Assembly: GCA_964194935.1 (NCBI GenBank) | Contig: CAXMOL010000015.1 | Coordinates: 1 to 7,209 of the forward strand | DNA from: JACZWZ01 sp964194935 | GTDB lineage: Bacteria > Actinomycetota > Acidimicrobiia > Spongiisociales > UBA11373 | Length of the DNA stretch: 7,209 bases | Direction: 5' to 3' | In this document: piece by piece, positions 1 through 6,566 of the stretch | Position numbering within the stretch: the first letter of the stretch is position 1 | How the letters are laid out: each line of letters begins with the position of its first letter | The notes under the pieces: generated by a model | The model's database searches: none | Seen by the model: only the letters and a program-made list of their open reading frames with translations | Told to the model about the DNA's origin: nothing | Position numbers and translations under genes: made by a program

Positions 1-1
1 C

Positions 2-325
2 TGCAACTTCGACGACGAGTACTCGACCGATCCCGAGCACCGTGAAGACGACGGCAAAAACGGCGAAGACGGCGCCGAAAACAGCCTGCTCGGCGTATTC
101 ATGCATACCAACCCGGTCACCGACGGCGATGGCACCTGGTACTTCGAGATGAGCCGCCCACTGCAGACCGGCGATGCGCAAGACGCCCAATTCACTGTCG
201 GTGGAACCGGGCTACTCGCCATGGCGTACTGGGACCCCGACTACGGCTTCGAAGGCTGGGAACCCGAGAGCCACGTCGTTTCCGCCATTGACGGCTGGAT
301 CCAGGTCACGTTGCTGCGCAACTAA
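2..325 (+). CDS. C-terminal part of ethylbenzene dehydrogenase-type haem-binding protein (5' truncated by window)
   Basis: The frame is open from base 2 to a TAA at 323-325, so 107 residues of a longer protein are visible; the Met at 101 is internal, because the upstream frame is open and protein-like. The stretch resembles the end of the haem-binding domain found in gamma subunits of type II DMSO-reductase-family enzymes (ethylbenzene dehydrogenase, dimethylsulfide dehydrogenase, chlorate and selenate reductases). It shows the strand motif WYFEMSRPLQTGD (from base 137), then a hydrophobic strand leading to AYWDPDY, and a closing tryptophan strand GWIQVTLL. Family gamma subunits hold a b-type haem on the outer side of the membrane and pass electrons to or from an Fe-S subunit. 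An Fe-S gene follows directly, which fits. An acidic, low-complexity insert (bases 23-82, many Asp/Glu/Gly/Asn) precedes the domain core. The N-terminus, signal peptide and haem ligands cannot be checked here. The assignment rests on motif memory, not a search. Confidence 0.62.
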   Translation, partial: CNFDDEYSTDPEHREDDGKNGEDGAENSLLGVFMHTNPVTDGDGTWYFEMSRPLQTGDAQDAQFTVGGTGLLAMAYWDPDYGFEGWEPESHVVSAIDGWIQVTLLRN

Positions 326-334
326 GAGTGAATC

Positions 335-367
335 GTGAAGGGGGTGGTCGAGCGCCACCCCCTTCAC
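335..367 (+). promoter_or_regulatory. Perfect 13-bp intercistronic stem-loop
   Basis: Bases 335-347 (GTGAAGGGGGTGG) and 355-367 (CCACCCCCTTCAC) are exact reverse complements around a 7-base loop (TCGAGCG). The hairpin lies 9 bases after the stop of the haem-domain gene and ends 8 bases before the ribosome binding site of the Fe-S gene. There is no run of T after it, so it is not a classic intrinsic terminator. It could be a weak terminator or attenuator, or a 3'-end-protecting hairpin that sets different levels for upstream and downstream genes. The structure is seen directly; its function is inferred. Confidence 0.75.
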
Positions 368-375
368 AGCCTCGT

Positions 376-383
376 AGGAAGGA
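376..383 (+). promoter_or_regulatory. Ribosome binding site fixing the Fe-S gene start
   Basis: AGGAAGGA lies 7 bases before the GTG at 391. It favours this start over the in-frame GTG at 328, which has no good Shine-Dalgarno and would translate the stem-loop at 335-367 into a Gly/Pro-rich leader. Confidence 0.75.
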
Positions 384-390
384 AATACAC

Positions 391-1467
391 GTGCCCAGAC
401 AGTTAATCGCCAGAGCAACAATCGTCGGTGTTGCGGCCGTCGCAGCCTGGATGGTGATGAATCCCATCATCGCTATCGCGCTAGCAATCGTCGGTTTCAC
501 ACTCTCGGTACCGGCGATCATCCGTCGCCGGTTGGCCAACGCCGATGATCCGGACCGGGCAGACCAAAACGAAGAGCCTTCGGAACGACGCCGGTTCCTC
601 AAACTGGCCACGATCGCCGCTGTCGGTGCGCCGGCCGTGGCGATTCCAAACATCATCCGTTCGATTCCCGGCTATCACGCCGATGACGTGGTCGCTGAGC
701 ATGCGCCGGCCCTTACACCCGAAGGACGGGTCCGTCAGTGGGCGATGATCATTGACCTGCGGTTGTGCGACGGGTGTCAGGGTGTCGACAAGCCGCCACA
801 GTGCACGATGGCCTGCATCGAAGGCCACTTCGCACCGGAGCCGATGGAGTGGATACAGCTCTTCGAGGACGAATTGCCGGGAGGAGGGACTGGCTTCGTG
901 CCGGTTCCGTGTCAGCAGTGTCAGAACCCGCCGTGCGTCAATGTCTGTCCGGTCGGCGCCACGTTCTCTGAACCTTCAGGCACCGTGCTGATCGACCAGG
1001 AGCGTTGCATCGGATGCCGTATTTGCATGGCGGCCTGCCCATACGATCGACGCTTCTTCAATTGGGGTAACGCCCCAATTCCACCCGAGGCGTCGCTGGC
1101 CGACTACTCCCCCGAGCATCAGGCTCCGGCAACGGTCGGCACGGTCATGAAGTGTGACTTCTGCCCGGACATGGTGCGAGCCGGTTCACTGCCCTTCTGC
1201 GTTCAGGCATGTCCGAACAGCGCGATCTATTACGGGGACTTGGAAGAGGACATCGCCACCAACGGCGAGATCATCGTATCTGCCTCGAAGCTGCTCTCCG
1301 AGACCAACTCATATCGGCTCAAGGAGCATCTGGGAACCGAGCCGCGGGTCCACTACATCCCCGGTCACGGTGAGTTGGTCGGGCGCAACATCAGTACCAA
1401 GGGCCGGTTGGCGACTCGCTGGCCGTGGATCGAGCGAGCGAAAGGAGCAGTGACATGGACGAGATGA
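391..1467 (+). CDS. Membrane-anchored four-cluster [4Fe-4S] ferredoxin-type subunit with internal Tat motif
   Basis: This is a 358-residue electron-transfer subunit of the DmsB/NrfC/PsrB/TtrB type. Such proteins carry a chain of four [4Fe-4S] clusters between a catalytic or haem subunit and an NrfD-type membrane subunit. The sixteen cysteines fall in four sets: C126-C129-C138-C142, C174-C177-C182-C186 (followed by PVGA), C206-C209-C212-C216 (followed by PY) and C255-C258-C270-C274 (followed by PNSA). The first set is unusual, with eight residues between its second and third Cys instead of two. The N-terminus has a hydrophobic stretch of about residues 8-44 (one hairpin or two helices), a charged linker, then RRRFLK at 66-71 followed by a modest hydrophobic segment (to about 88). 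That arrangement looks like a Tat-dependent final helix that would place the Fe-S domain outside the membrane. The GTG start is chosen on the ribosome binding site at 376-383. The gene ends 13 bases inside the NrfD gene, which supports joint expression. Fe-S subunit type is near certain; partner and substrate are unknown. Confidence 0.9.
   Translation: MPRQLIARATIVGVAAVAAWMVMNPIIAIALAIVGFTLSVPAIIRRRLANADDPDRADQNEEPSERRRFLKLATIAAVGAPAVAIPNIIRSIPGYHADDVVAEHAPALTPEGRVRQWAMIIDLRLCDGCQGVDKPPQCTMACIEGHFAPEPMEWIQLFEDELPGGGTGFVPVPCQQCQNPPCVNVCPVGATFSEPSGTVLIDQERCIGCRICMAACPYDRRFFNWGNAPIPPEASLADYSPEHQAPATVGTVMKCDFCPDMVRAGSLPFCVQACPNSAIYYGDLEEDIATNGEIIVSASKLLSETNSYRLKEHLGTEPRVHYIPGHGELVGRNISTKGRLATRWPWIERAKGAVTWTR
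1060..1080 (+). repeat. Perfect 8-bp inverted repeat inside the Fe-S gene
   Basis: AATTGGGG (1060-1067) and CCCCAATT (1073-1080) are exact reverse complements around TAACG. It is a small hairpin within the coding sequence, between the third and fourth Cys sets (residues FNWGNAPIP). It may be chance; no T-run follows. Confidence 0.5.
1441..1447 (+). promoter_or_regulatory. Ribosome binding site of the NrfD gene
   Basis: AAAGGAG ends 7 bases before the ATG at 1455 and lies inside the end of the Fe-S gene. It favours ATG 1455 over the upstream in-frame start at 1425. The next ATG (1464, forming ATGA with the Fe-S stop) is also possible but lies 16 bases away. Confidence 0.7.
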
Positions 1468-2816
1468 CCCAGTGGCGTGAGCGCCTCGAAGAGCGAACCC
1501 TGGAGCCGGTGCGAACCACGACCACCGGGTACAAGATTCTCATCTCGGTTCTCATTGCTATCTCCGGCTGGGGTGTCTACGCGTGGCTGTTCCAACTCGA
1601 CAACGGACTCCACGTCACGGGAATGCGAGATCGGATCTCATGGGGTCTGTATATCTCAACGTTCGTGTTCTTCATCGGGATCAGCCATGCCGGAACCCTG
1701 ATTTCGGCAATCCTGCGAGTGTCGAACGCCGGTTGGCGGGCACCGATCACCCGGATCGCCGAGTTCATCACCGTGGTGGCCCTCGTCGGAGGTGCCTCGT
1801 TCATCATCGTCGACATGGGGCGGCCCGAACGGCTGCTCAATGTCTTCCTATTCGGACGGTGGCAATCACCCATCATGTGGGACGTCCTTGCCATCACGAC
1901 CTACATCATGGCGAGTGTCATCTACCTGTACTTGCCGATGATCCCCGACCTGGCTTTGTTCCGAGACCGGCTGGCGAACGCTCCCGGGCGGCTGGGTGCA
2001 TGGCGGCATCGGCTGTACACGACCCTGGCCGTGGGTTGGAGGGCGACCCCCGGCCAACACCGCTCACTGGCCAAGGCGATCGGCACGATGATGGTTCTGA
2101 TCATCCCGATAGCGGTCTCGGTGCACACGGTGGTGTCGTGGATCTTCGGCATGACGTTGCGCTCCGGATGGAACAGCACCGTGTTCGGTATCTTCTTCGT
2201 TGCCGGGGCCATCTTCTCCGGGGTGGCAACTCTGGTGATCGTTCTGGTGATCCTGCGCAAGGTGTATCACCTCGAGGAGTACATAACCGAGAAGCACTTC
2301 GTGTACCTGGGCTACTTCATAGCGTCATTCGCTCTGATCATGATCTACTTCAACATCACCGAGTTTCTGACGAAGGGCTACAAACTGGAGGAGGGCGAGG
2401 AGTTCTTGTTCCGCCAGTTGTTCCTCAACGAGTTCTCAGCGATGTACTGGTTCTACTTGATCGGTGGTCTGATCATCCCCGGTCTAATCATCCTGAATAA
2501 GCGAACTCGCACGATTCCCGGGATCTTCGTTGCAGCGATCCTCGTCGACCTGGCCATGTACATAGAGCGGTACTTCATTGTGGTGACCGGACTTCGAGTG
2601 CCGCTGTTGTCGTATGAAGCGGCCTCATACAGCCCAACCTGGGTCGAGTGGTCAATCCTGGCTTCCGGTGTCGCCGGTTTTTCGCTGCTGATCGCACTCT
2701 TTGTCAAGGTCTTTCCGATCATGGCGGTGTGGGAGATCGCAGAGGAACACGAGGCGCGCCAACTCAGTGCCCAGCCGGTAGCGACTGCATCCGCAACTTC
2801 GGAGGTGAGTTCGTGA
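1455..2816 (+). CDS. NrfD/PsrC-family ten-helix membrane subunit (quinone-interacting)
   Basis: This 453-residue integral membrane protein belongs to the NrfD/PsrC/HmeB/ActC superfamily, whose members exchange electrons between quinones and a partner Fe-S subunit. About ten membrane helices can be read: residues 27-47, 62-87, 99-119, 140-160, 209-231, 243-267, 282-303, 329-348, 354-377 and 397-420. Ten helices match the longer ActC/HmeB-type forms better than the eight-helix DmsC/PsrC forms. Recognisable motifs are WGLYI (63-67), SHAGT (77-81) in helix 2, DMGRPER (120-126) after helix 3, and SPIMWD (138-143). H78, D120 and H224 are polar residues at membrane positions that could serve quinone or proton chemistry; this is inferred from position only. 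The soluble loop at 161-208 and the Ala/Ser/Thr-rich tail (438-453) are variable-looking. The gene overlaps the Fe-S gene by 13 bases and the cytochrome gene by 4 (GTGA), so the three subunits are likely translated together. The family is clear; the specific enzyme is not. Confidence 0.92.
   Translation: MDEMTQWRERLEERTLEPVRTTTTGYKILISVLIAISGWGVYAWLFQLDNGLHVTGMRDRISWGLYISTFVFFIGISHAGTLISAILRVSNAGWRAPITRIAEFITVVALVGGASFIIVDMGRPERLLNVFLFGRWQSPIMWDVLAITTYIMASVIYLYLPMIPDLALFRDRLANAPGRLGAWRHRLYTTLAVGWRATPGQHRSLAKAIGTMMVLIIPIAVSVHTVVSWIFGMTLRSGWNSTVFGIFFVAGAIFSGVATLVIVLVILRKVYHLEEYITEKHFVYLGYFIASFALIMIYFNITEFLTKGYKLEEGEEFLFRQLFLNEFSAMYWFYLIGGLIIPGLIILNKRTRTIPGIFVAAILVDLAMYIERYFIVVTGLRVPLLSYEAASYSPTWVEWSILASGVAGFSLLIALFVKVFPIMAVWEIAEEHEARQLSAQPVATASATSEVSS
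2801..2806 (+). promoter_or_regulatory. Ribosome binding site of the cytochrome gene
   Basis: GGAGGT, a near-perfect Shine-Dalgarno, lies 6 bases before the GTG at 2813. That GTG shares four bases (GTGA) with the stop of the NrfD gene. It fixes the start at a position that yields a proper signal peptide; the in-frame upstream extension to 2648 reads through NrfD coding sequence and is discarded. Confidence 0.8.
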
Positions 2817-3859
2817 AGCGTTTCACCCGAGCGAGCATCGCTCTCGCAGCCATTACGGCCTTGCTGACTCTGGCAGCGAGTCCCGCGCTGGCCGAGACAT
2901 CGTTGTTGGTAGCGGCCCCAGGCGAAGCGAGAGTCGGCGATACGGTTCCGGTAATCGTCACGGTGACAGAGAGCGGGGCACCAGTCGCTGGTGCGATCGT
3001 CCTCCTCAGTCGCGATGCGAGGTTTGGCGGAGTCGGCGGCTCCGTGGAAATCGCGCGTGCAACAACGGATGCGGCCGGTGTCGCTGATCTCTCATACATA
3101 CATCGGGCAGCTGAGGAAACGACGACCCTGCGGGTGAACGTTGTCGACTCAGATACCACGCTTGAGTTCGACGTGATCTCGGTAGGAGAACCCGAGCAGA
3201 TCTTCCAGTCCGACTTTGGCGTCAATCTTCCCGGTCTAGGTGGGTGGGTGCTGATCGCCTTGGTCGCTGGCCTGTGGATGATCATCCTGTCGACGGTCCT
3301 GCAGCTCCGCAGTGTTGCCGCGGAGGAAGCAGGTTCATCCGATCGACCAAGACCCAAGAGAAGATTGCTCCCCTATGCGGTGCCCGGAGTCGTTGCCCTG
3401 ATCGCAGCCGTCCTGGTAGCCGTCCTGATCCGCAATCCGGCGACTCACGGCGATCTCAGCGCCATGGGCACTGCAGATCGGGTGCCCCATTCGCATGTGG
3501 GCGACATCGAACCCCTATCGCGTCCGGGCAGCGATCCAAACACCGTCGACTCCGTTGAAGGCGTCGTGATGATGGTTGCTCCCGGTCTCAACGCCGCGGC
3601 AGCGGTCGCCACAGAAGACCCGATAATCGACGGTGCCAGAGGCTTCTTCGGTCTTGGCTGTGCGTCGTGCCACGGGCTCGATGCGGTGAGCGGTGTCGTT
3701 GGCGGCGACCTCTCGAGTGCGGTCGACGACGGACTCGATGAGTTCCTCGGTGACGTGCGCAAAGGTCCCGAGGGCATGCCGCCGTATCCGGACGATGCCT
3801 TTACCGACGAGGAGTTGGCCGCGGTTCACACCTACCTGGTAGCACTCCTCGGGGAATAG
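2813..3859 (+). CDS. Membrane-anchored monohaem cytochrome c with N-terminal Ig-like domain
   Basis: The product has 348 residues in an uncommon order. Residues 1-27 are a Sec signal peptide (basic KRFTR, hydrophobic core, cleavage expected after SPALA). Residues about 30-125 look like a bacterial Ig-like beta-sandwich (GDTVPVIVTVTESGAPVAGA, then ATTDAAGVADLSY). A first membrane helix spans about 145-166, followed by a short basic loop (RPRPKRR) and a second helix at about 188-209. The C-terminal part is a small class I-type cytochrome c domain with CASCH (C283, C286, H287) and a likely Met ligand, M322 in GMPPYP. The basic loop predicts that both the Ig-like domain and the haem domain sit outside, where cytochrome c maturation occurs. 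The gene overlaps the NrfD gene by four bases, so the protein is probably a subunit of the same complex, giving or taking electrons at its outer face. A role as an independent electron carrier for the oxidase is the alternative. Haem binding is secure; the Ig-like call is by pattern only. Confidence 0.88.
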   Translation: MKRFTRASIALAAITALLTLAASPALAETSLLVAAPGEARVGDTVPVIVTVTESGAPVAGAIVLLSRDARFGGVGGSVEIARATTDAAGVADLSYIHRAAEETTTLRVNVVDSDTTLEFDVISVGEPEQIFQSDFGVNLPGLGGWVLIALVAGLWMIILSTVLQLRSVAAEEAGSSDRPRPKRRLLPYAVPGVVALIAAVLVAVLIRNPATHGDLSAMGTADRVPHSHVGDIEPLSRPGSDPNTVDSVEGVVMMVAPGLNAAAAVATEDPIIDGARGFFGLGCASCHGLDAVSGVVGGDLSSAVDDGLDEFLGDVRKGPEGMPPYPDDAFTDEELAAVHTYLVALLGE

Positions 3860-3962
3860 TTGGCGCTGTCGGATCGACCACAGAAGACGGCAGAGATGCA
3901 GGTCGTCACCTGAGTTCTCGGAGCCAGCAATCGCCGATCGCTTAGGCTTTCGCCGTACCACC

Positions 3963-3968
3963 AGGAGG
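3963..3968 (+). promoter_or_regulatory. Ribosome binding site of purA
   Basis: AGGAGG lies 10 bases before the ATG at 3979, a slightly long but workable spacing. The 119-base gap after the cytochrome gene (3860-3978) shows no strong hairpin with a T-run and no clear -35/-10 pair, so whether purA has its own promoter cannot be told from sequence. Confidence 0.7.
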
Positions 3969-3978
3969 CCGCCCCTAA

Positions 3979-5250
3979 ATGCCTGCCACCATCGTCGTCG
4001 GTGCCCAGTGGGGTGACGAAGGCAAGGGAAAAATCGCCAATCTGCTTGCGCAGGACGCCGATGTTGTCGTCCGCTACCAGGGTGGCAACAACGCAGGACA
4101 CACGATCGTCATCGGCGACGACGTGTTCGCACTCAGCCTCGTGCCATCCGGCATCATCTACCCAGGAGTTGTCTCGGTTATCGGCAACGGTTGCGTGGTC
4201 GATCCCAAGGTGCTTCTCGACGAGATGGCAATGCTGCGTGAGCGCGGCATCGATCCGTCCGGTCTCAAGATCTCGGCAAACGCTCATCTGATCATGCCTT
4301 ACCACCGCAGGCTCGATGCCGTCCGCGAGCGATTCCTGGGCAAGAACCAGATTGGGACGACCAAACGGGGCATCGGACCCGCCTACCTCGACAAGTTCAG
4401 CCGGGACGGCATCCGGGTACAAGATCTCTACGACCCGAAGATCTTCAGGGACAAACTCGAAGCGGCGTTGAGGGAGAAGAACCAGGTCCTCACCAAGATA
4501 TACAACCAGCTTCCGTTCGATGCCTCTGAGATCGCCGAGGAGTATCTCGGCTACGCCGAAGAGCTGGAGGAACATGTCGTCGATGCTTCCTTGTTGGTGT
4601 GGAACGCAATCCGCGAGGACAAGCAAGTCGTGTTCGAAGGTGCTCAGGGGGTCTTGCTCGACATCGATCACGGAACGTATCCATTCGTCACCTCGTCGAA
4701 CCCCATCGCCGGTGGAGCTCTGACCGGTGCCGGCGTCGGGCCGAAAGACATCGACTCGGTGCTCGGCATCGCCAAGGCATATATCTCCCGAGTTGGGAGC
4801 GGCCCCTTTCCGACCGAACTCGACGATGACATCGGCGCCGCCATGGTGGAGATCGGTGGCGAATTCGGCACAGTCACCGGGCGTCGTCGTCGCTGCGGAT
4901 GGCTAGATGCCGTCGTATTGCGTTACGCGGTTCGGGTGAGCGGTATAACCGAGCTCGCCCTGATGAAGCTGGACGTGTTGAGCAGCTTCGATACGATTCG
5001 AATAGCCACCGAATACCGCTCGGATGACACCGTGTACCCAGACTTCCCGCGTCAACATCGGGTCCTCTACGACTGTGAGCCAGTTTATGAAGACCATCCC
5101 GGCTGGAAGACCGACATCACTGGGGTCAGATCATTCGAGGATCTCCCTGAGGAGGCCGCTGCCTACGTCCGCCGTGTCGAAGAGCTGGCCGGAGTACCGG
5201 TGAGCATGGTGTCCGTGGGGCCGGACCGAGCCGCCACCTTCAGCCGATGA
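3979..5250 (+). CDS. purA: Adenylosuccinate synthetase
   Basis: This cytoplasmic enzyme joins aspartate to IMP using GTP to form adenylosuccinate, the first committed step to AMP. The 423-residue product is of normal length and complete. The N-terminal GAQWGDEGKGK (residues 8-18) contains the catalytic Asp at 13, and GGNNAGHT (35-42) contains the catalytic His at 41. GTTKRGIGPAY follows in the IMP-binding region. EGAQG begins at 220, TSSNP lies at 238-242, and TGRRRRCGWLD (from 300) matches the substrate loop. The C-terminus has the guanine-site motif SVGPDRAAT. The ATG at 3979 puts the P-loop-like segment at the usual distance from the N-terminus and has AGGAGG upstream. The stop overlaps the purB start as ATGA, so the two AMP-branch enzymes are translationally coupled. 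The gene has no functional link to the respiratory cluster before it. Confidence 0.98.
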   Translation: MPATIVVGAQWGDEGKGKIANLLAQDADVVVRYQGGNNAGHTIVIGDDVFALSLVPSGIIYPGVVSVIGNGCVVDPKVLLDEMAMLRERGIDPSGLKISANAHLIMPYHRRLDAVRERFLGKNQIGTTKRGIGPAYLDKFSRDGIRVQDLYDPKIFRDKLEAALREKNQVLTKIYNQLPFDASEIAEEYLGYAEELEEHVVDASLLVWNAIREDKQVVFEGAQGVLLDIDHGTYPFVTSSNPIAGGALTGAGVGPKDIDSVLGIAKAYISRVGSGPFPTELDDDIGAAMVEIGGEFGTVTGRRRRCGWLDAVVLRYAVRVSGITELALMKLDVLSSFDTIRIATEYRSDDTVYPDFPRQHRVLYDCEPVYEDHPGWKTDITGVRSFEDLPEEAAAYVRRVEELAGVPVSMVSVGPDRAATFSR

Positions 5251-6566
5251 TCGAGCGTTACACCCGACCGCAGATGGCAGCCATCTGGTCCGAGGAGCGC
5301 AAGCTGTCGATCTGGCAAGAGATCGAAGCGCTGGCGCTCGAAGGCTGGGCCGCCCAGGGTGTGGTTCCGCCCGAAGCCGCAGCTGAGGCGCGTAGCTCAA
5401 CCGTGAACCCCGAGGACTGGAAGGAGCGAGAACGCGAGACAAGGCACGACGTTGCCGCGTTCGTCGACGTTTTGGCCGCATCGATGTCACAGCACGGCCG
5501 GTGGGTGCACTTCGGGCTGACGTCGTCGGATCTGTTGGACACCGCTCTCGGAGTCCAACTCAAGGAATCCGGAGTACTCCTGGCTGAAGGAATAATCGGT
5601 CTCTTCGAGACGGTGCAAGGGCTCGCCGCCACCCACCGCGATACGCCGATGATCGGTCGCACCCACGGTATGTGGGCCGAGCCCACCACCTTCGGCCACA
5701 AACTGGCCGGCTTTGGCTTCACGCTCGTAAACGCTCACCACCGACTCCTCCAAGCAACTCAAACCGTGTCGTACGGCAAGGTCAGCGGACCGGTGGGGAA
5801 CCACTCGACCGTGCCGGCGGACATCGAACGACATGTCACCGAGGTCTTGGGACTTCATGCCGAGCCCGCGGCCACCCAGGTTGTGAGCCGGGATCGTCAC
5901 GCCATGTTCATGAGCACGTTGGCCGTCGTGGGAGCGACGCTCGAACGCATTGCGATCGAAATTCGTCACCTGCAGCGATCCGAAGTCGCCGAAGTCGCCG
6001 AGCCGTTCTCCGAGGGACAGAAAGGCTCCTCGGCGATGCCGCACAAGCACAACCCCATCCTGTCGGAAAACGTGTCAGGCATCGCTCGGCTGTTGCGGGG
6101 ATGGGCGGGGGCGGCGCTGGAGAACGTTGCTCTGTGGCACGAGCGTGACATCAGTCACTCCTCCGTGGAGCGCGTGGCGCTACCCGACGCCTGCCTCTCC
6201 CTCGACTTCGCGATCGCTCGTATGAACCAGGTGCTGGCCGGACTCAGCGTTGATGTCGATCGGATGCGGGCCAATCTCGACACCTCTAACGGCACCGTGT
6301 TCAGCCAAGCAGCGTTGCTGTCGATGGTGTCGGCCGGGATGGAGCGCGACGGTGCCTACCGCATCGTGCAGCGAGCCTCCACAGAGGCACTCGAGACCGG
6401 TTCGCAATTGCGCGCCGTGCTGGCAGCCGATGCTGAGTGCAATCTGAGCGATGAAGAACTTGATTCCGCCTTCGACCTGGATAGGTACTTGGCCCACGCT
6501 GGTGATGCCGTTGATCACCTCGGGACACTCACTTCGGATTGGATGCGGACCCGCTCCGGCGTCTGA
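5247..6566 (+). CDS. purB: Adenylosuccinate lyase
   Basis: This fumarase/aspartase-superfamily lyase releases fumarate from adenylosuccinate to give AMP and also from SAICAR to give AICAR in IMP synthesis. The product has 439 residues, the usual size of the shorter bacterial form. It shows TSSDLLDT (92-99), RTHGMWAEPTTFG with the conserved H140, and the superfamily signature GSSAMPHKHNP (260-270), whose flexible loop carries the catalytic serine (S261 or S262). SSVERVALPD lies in the C-terminal half of the core. The ATG at 5247 overlaps the purA stop (ATGA), and no good Shine-Dalgarno is visible, so translation probably depends on ribosomes finishing purA. The 3' end overlaps the convergent SURF1 gene by 38 bases. 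All expected motifs are present and the reading frame is intact. Confidence 0.98.
   Translation: MIERYTRPQMAAIWSEERKLSIWQEIEALALEGWAAQGVVPPEAAAEARSSTVNPEDWKERERETRHDVAAFVDVLAASMSQHGRWVHFGLTSSDLLDTALGVQLKESGVLLAEGIIGLFETVQGLAATHRDTPMIGRTHGMWAEPTTFGHKLAGFGFTLVNAHHRLLQATQTVSYGKVSGPVGNHSTVPADIERHVTEVLGLHAEPAATQVVSRDRHAMFMSTLAVVGATLERIAIEIRHLQRSEVAEVAEPFSEGQKGSSAMPHKHNPILSENVSGIARLLRGWAGAALENVALWHERDISHSSVERVALPDACLSLDFAIARMNQVLAGLSVDVDRMRANLDTSNGTVFSQAALLSMVSAGMERDGAYRIVQRASTEALETGSQLRAVLAADAECNLSDEELDSAFDLDRYLAHAGDAVDHLGTLTSDWMRTRSGV

Noticed and set aside
328..390. N-terminal extension of the Fe-S gene from GTG 328
   Set aside because: No good ribosome binding site; the added residues merely translate the stem-loop; GTG 391 has a well-spaced AGGAAGGA.
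1583..2500. 305-codon plus-strand frame inside the NrfD gene
   Set aside because: The product is a His/Arg/Pro/Gly-rich frame-shadow without hydrophobic segments, whereas the overlapping frame encodes a clear NrfD protein.
391..3859. Assignment of the cluster as alternative complex III
   Set aside because: That complex has a pentahaem subunit, a fused Mo-like/Fe-S subunit and two NrfD proteins; here the Fe-S protein is separate and only one NrfD gene is seen.
3860..3962. Possible purA promoter (TAGGCT near 3943) or terminator after the cytochrome gene
   Set aside because: No -35 element at a workable distance and no stem followed by T residues; only imperfect short inverted repeats are present.
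3832..4671. Long open frame of 279 codons on the minus strand under purA
   Set aside because: It is an antisense shadow of purA in a G+C-rich gene; the product shows no recognisable domain and purA itself has every family motif.
5980..6003. Tandem 9-base repeat (GAAGTCGCC twice) in purB
   Set aside because: It encodes EVAEVAE, a stretch that fits the usual Glu-rich segment of the family at this place; no sign of an expanding repeat.
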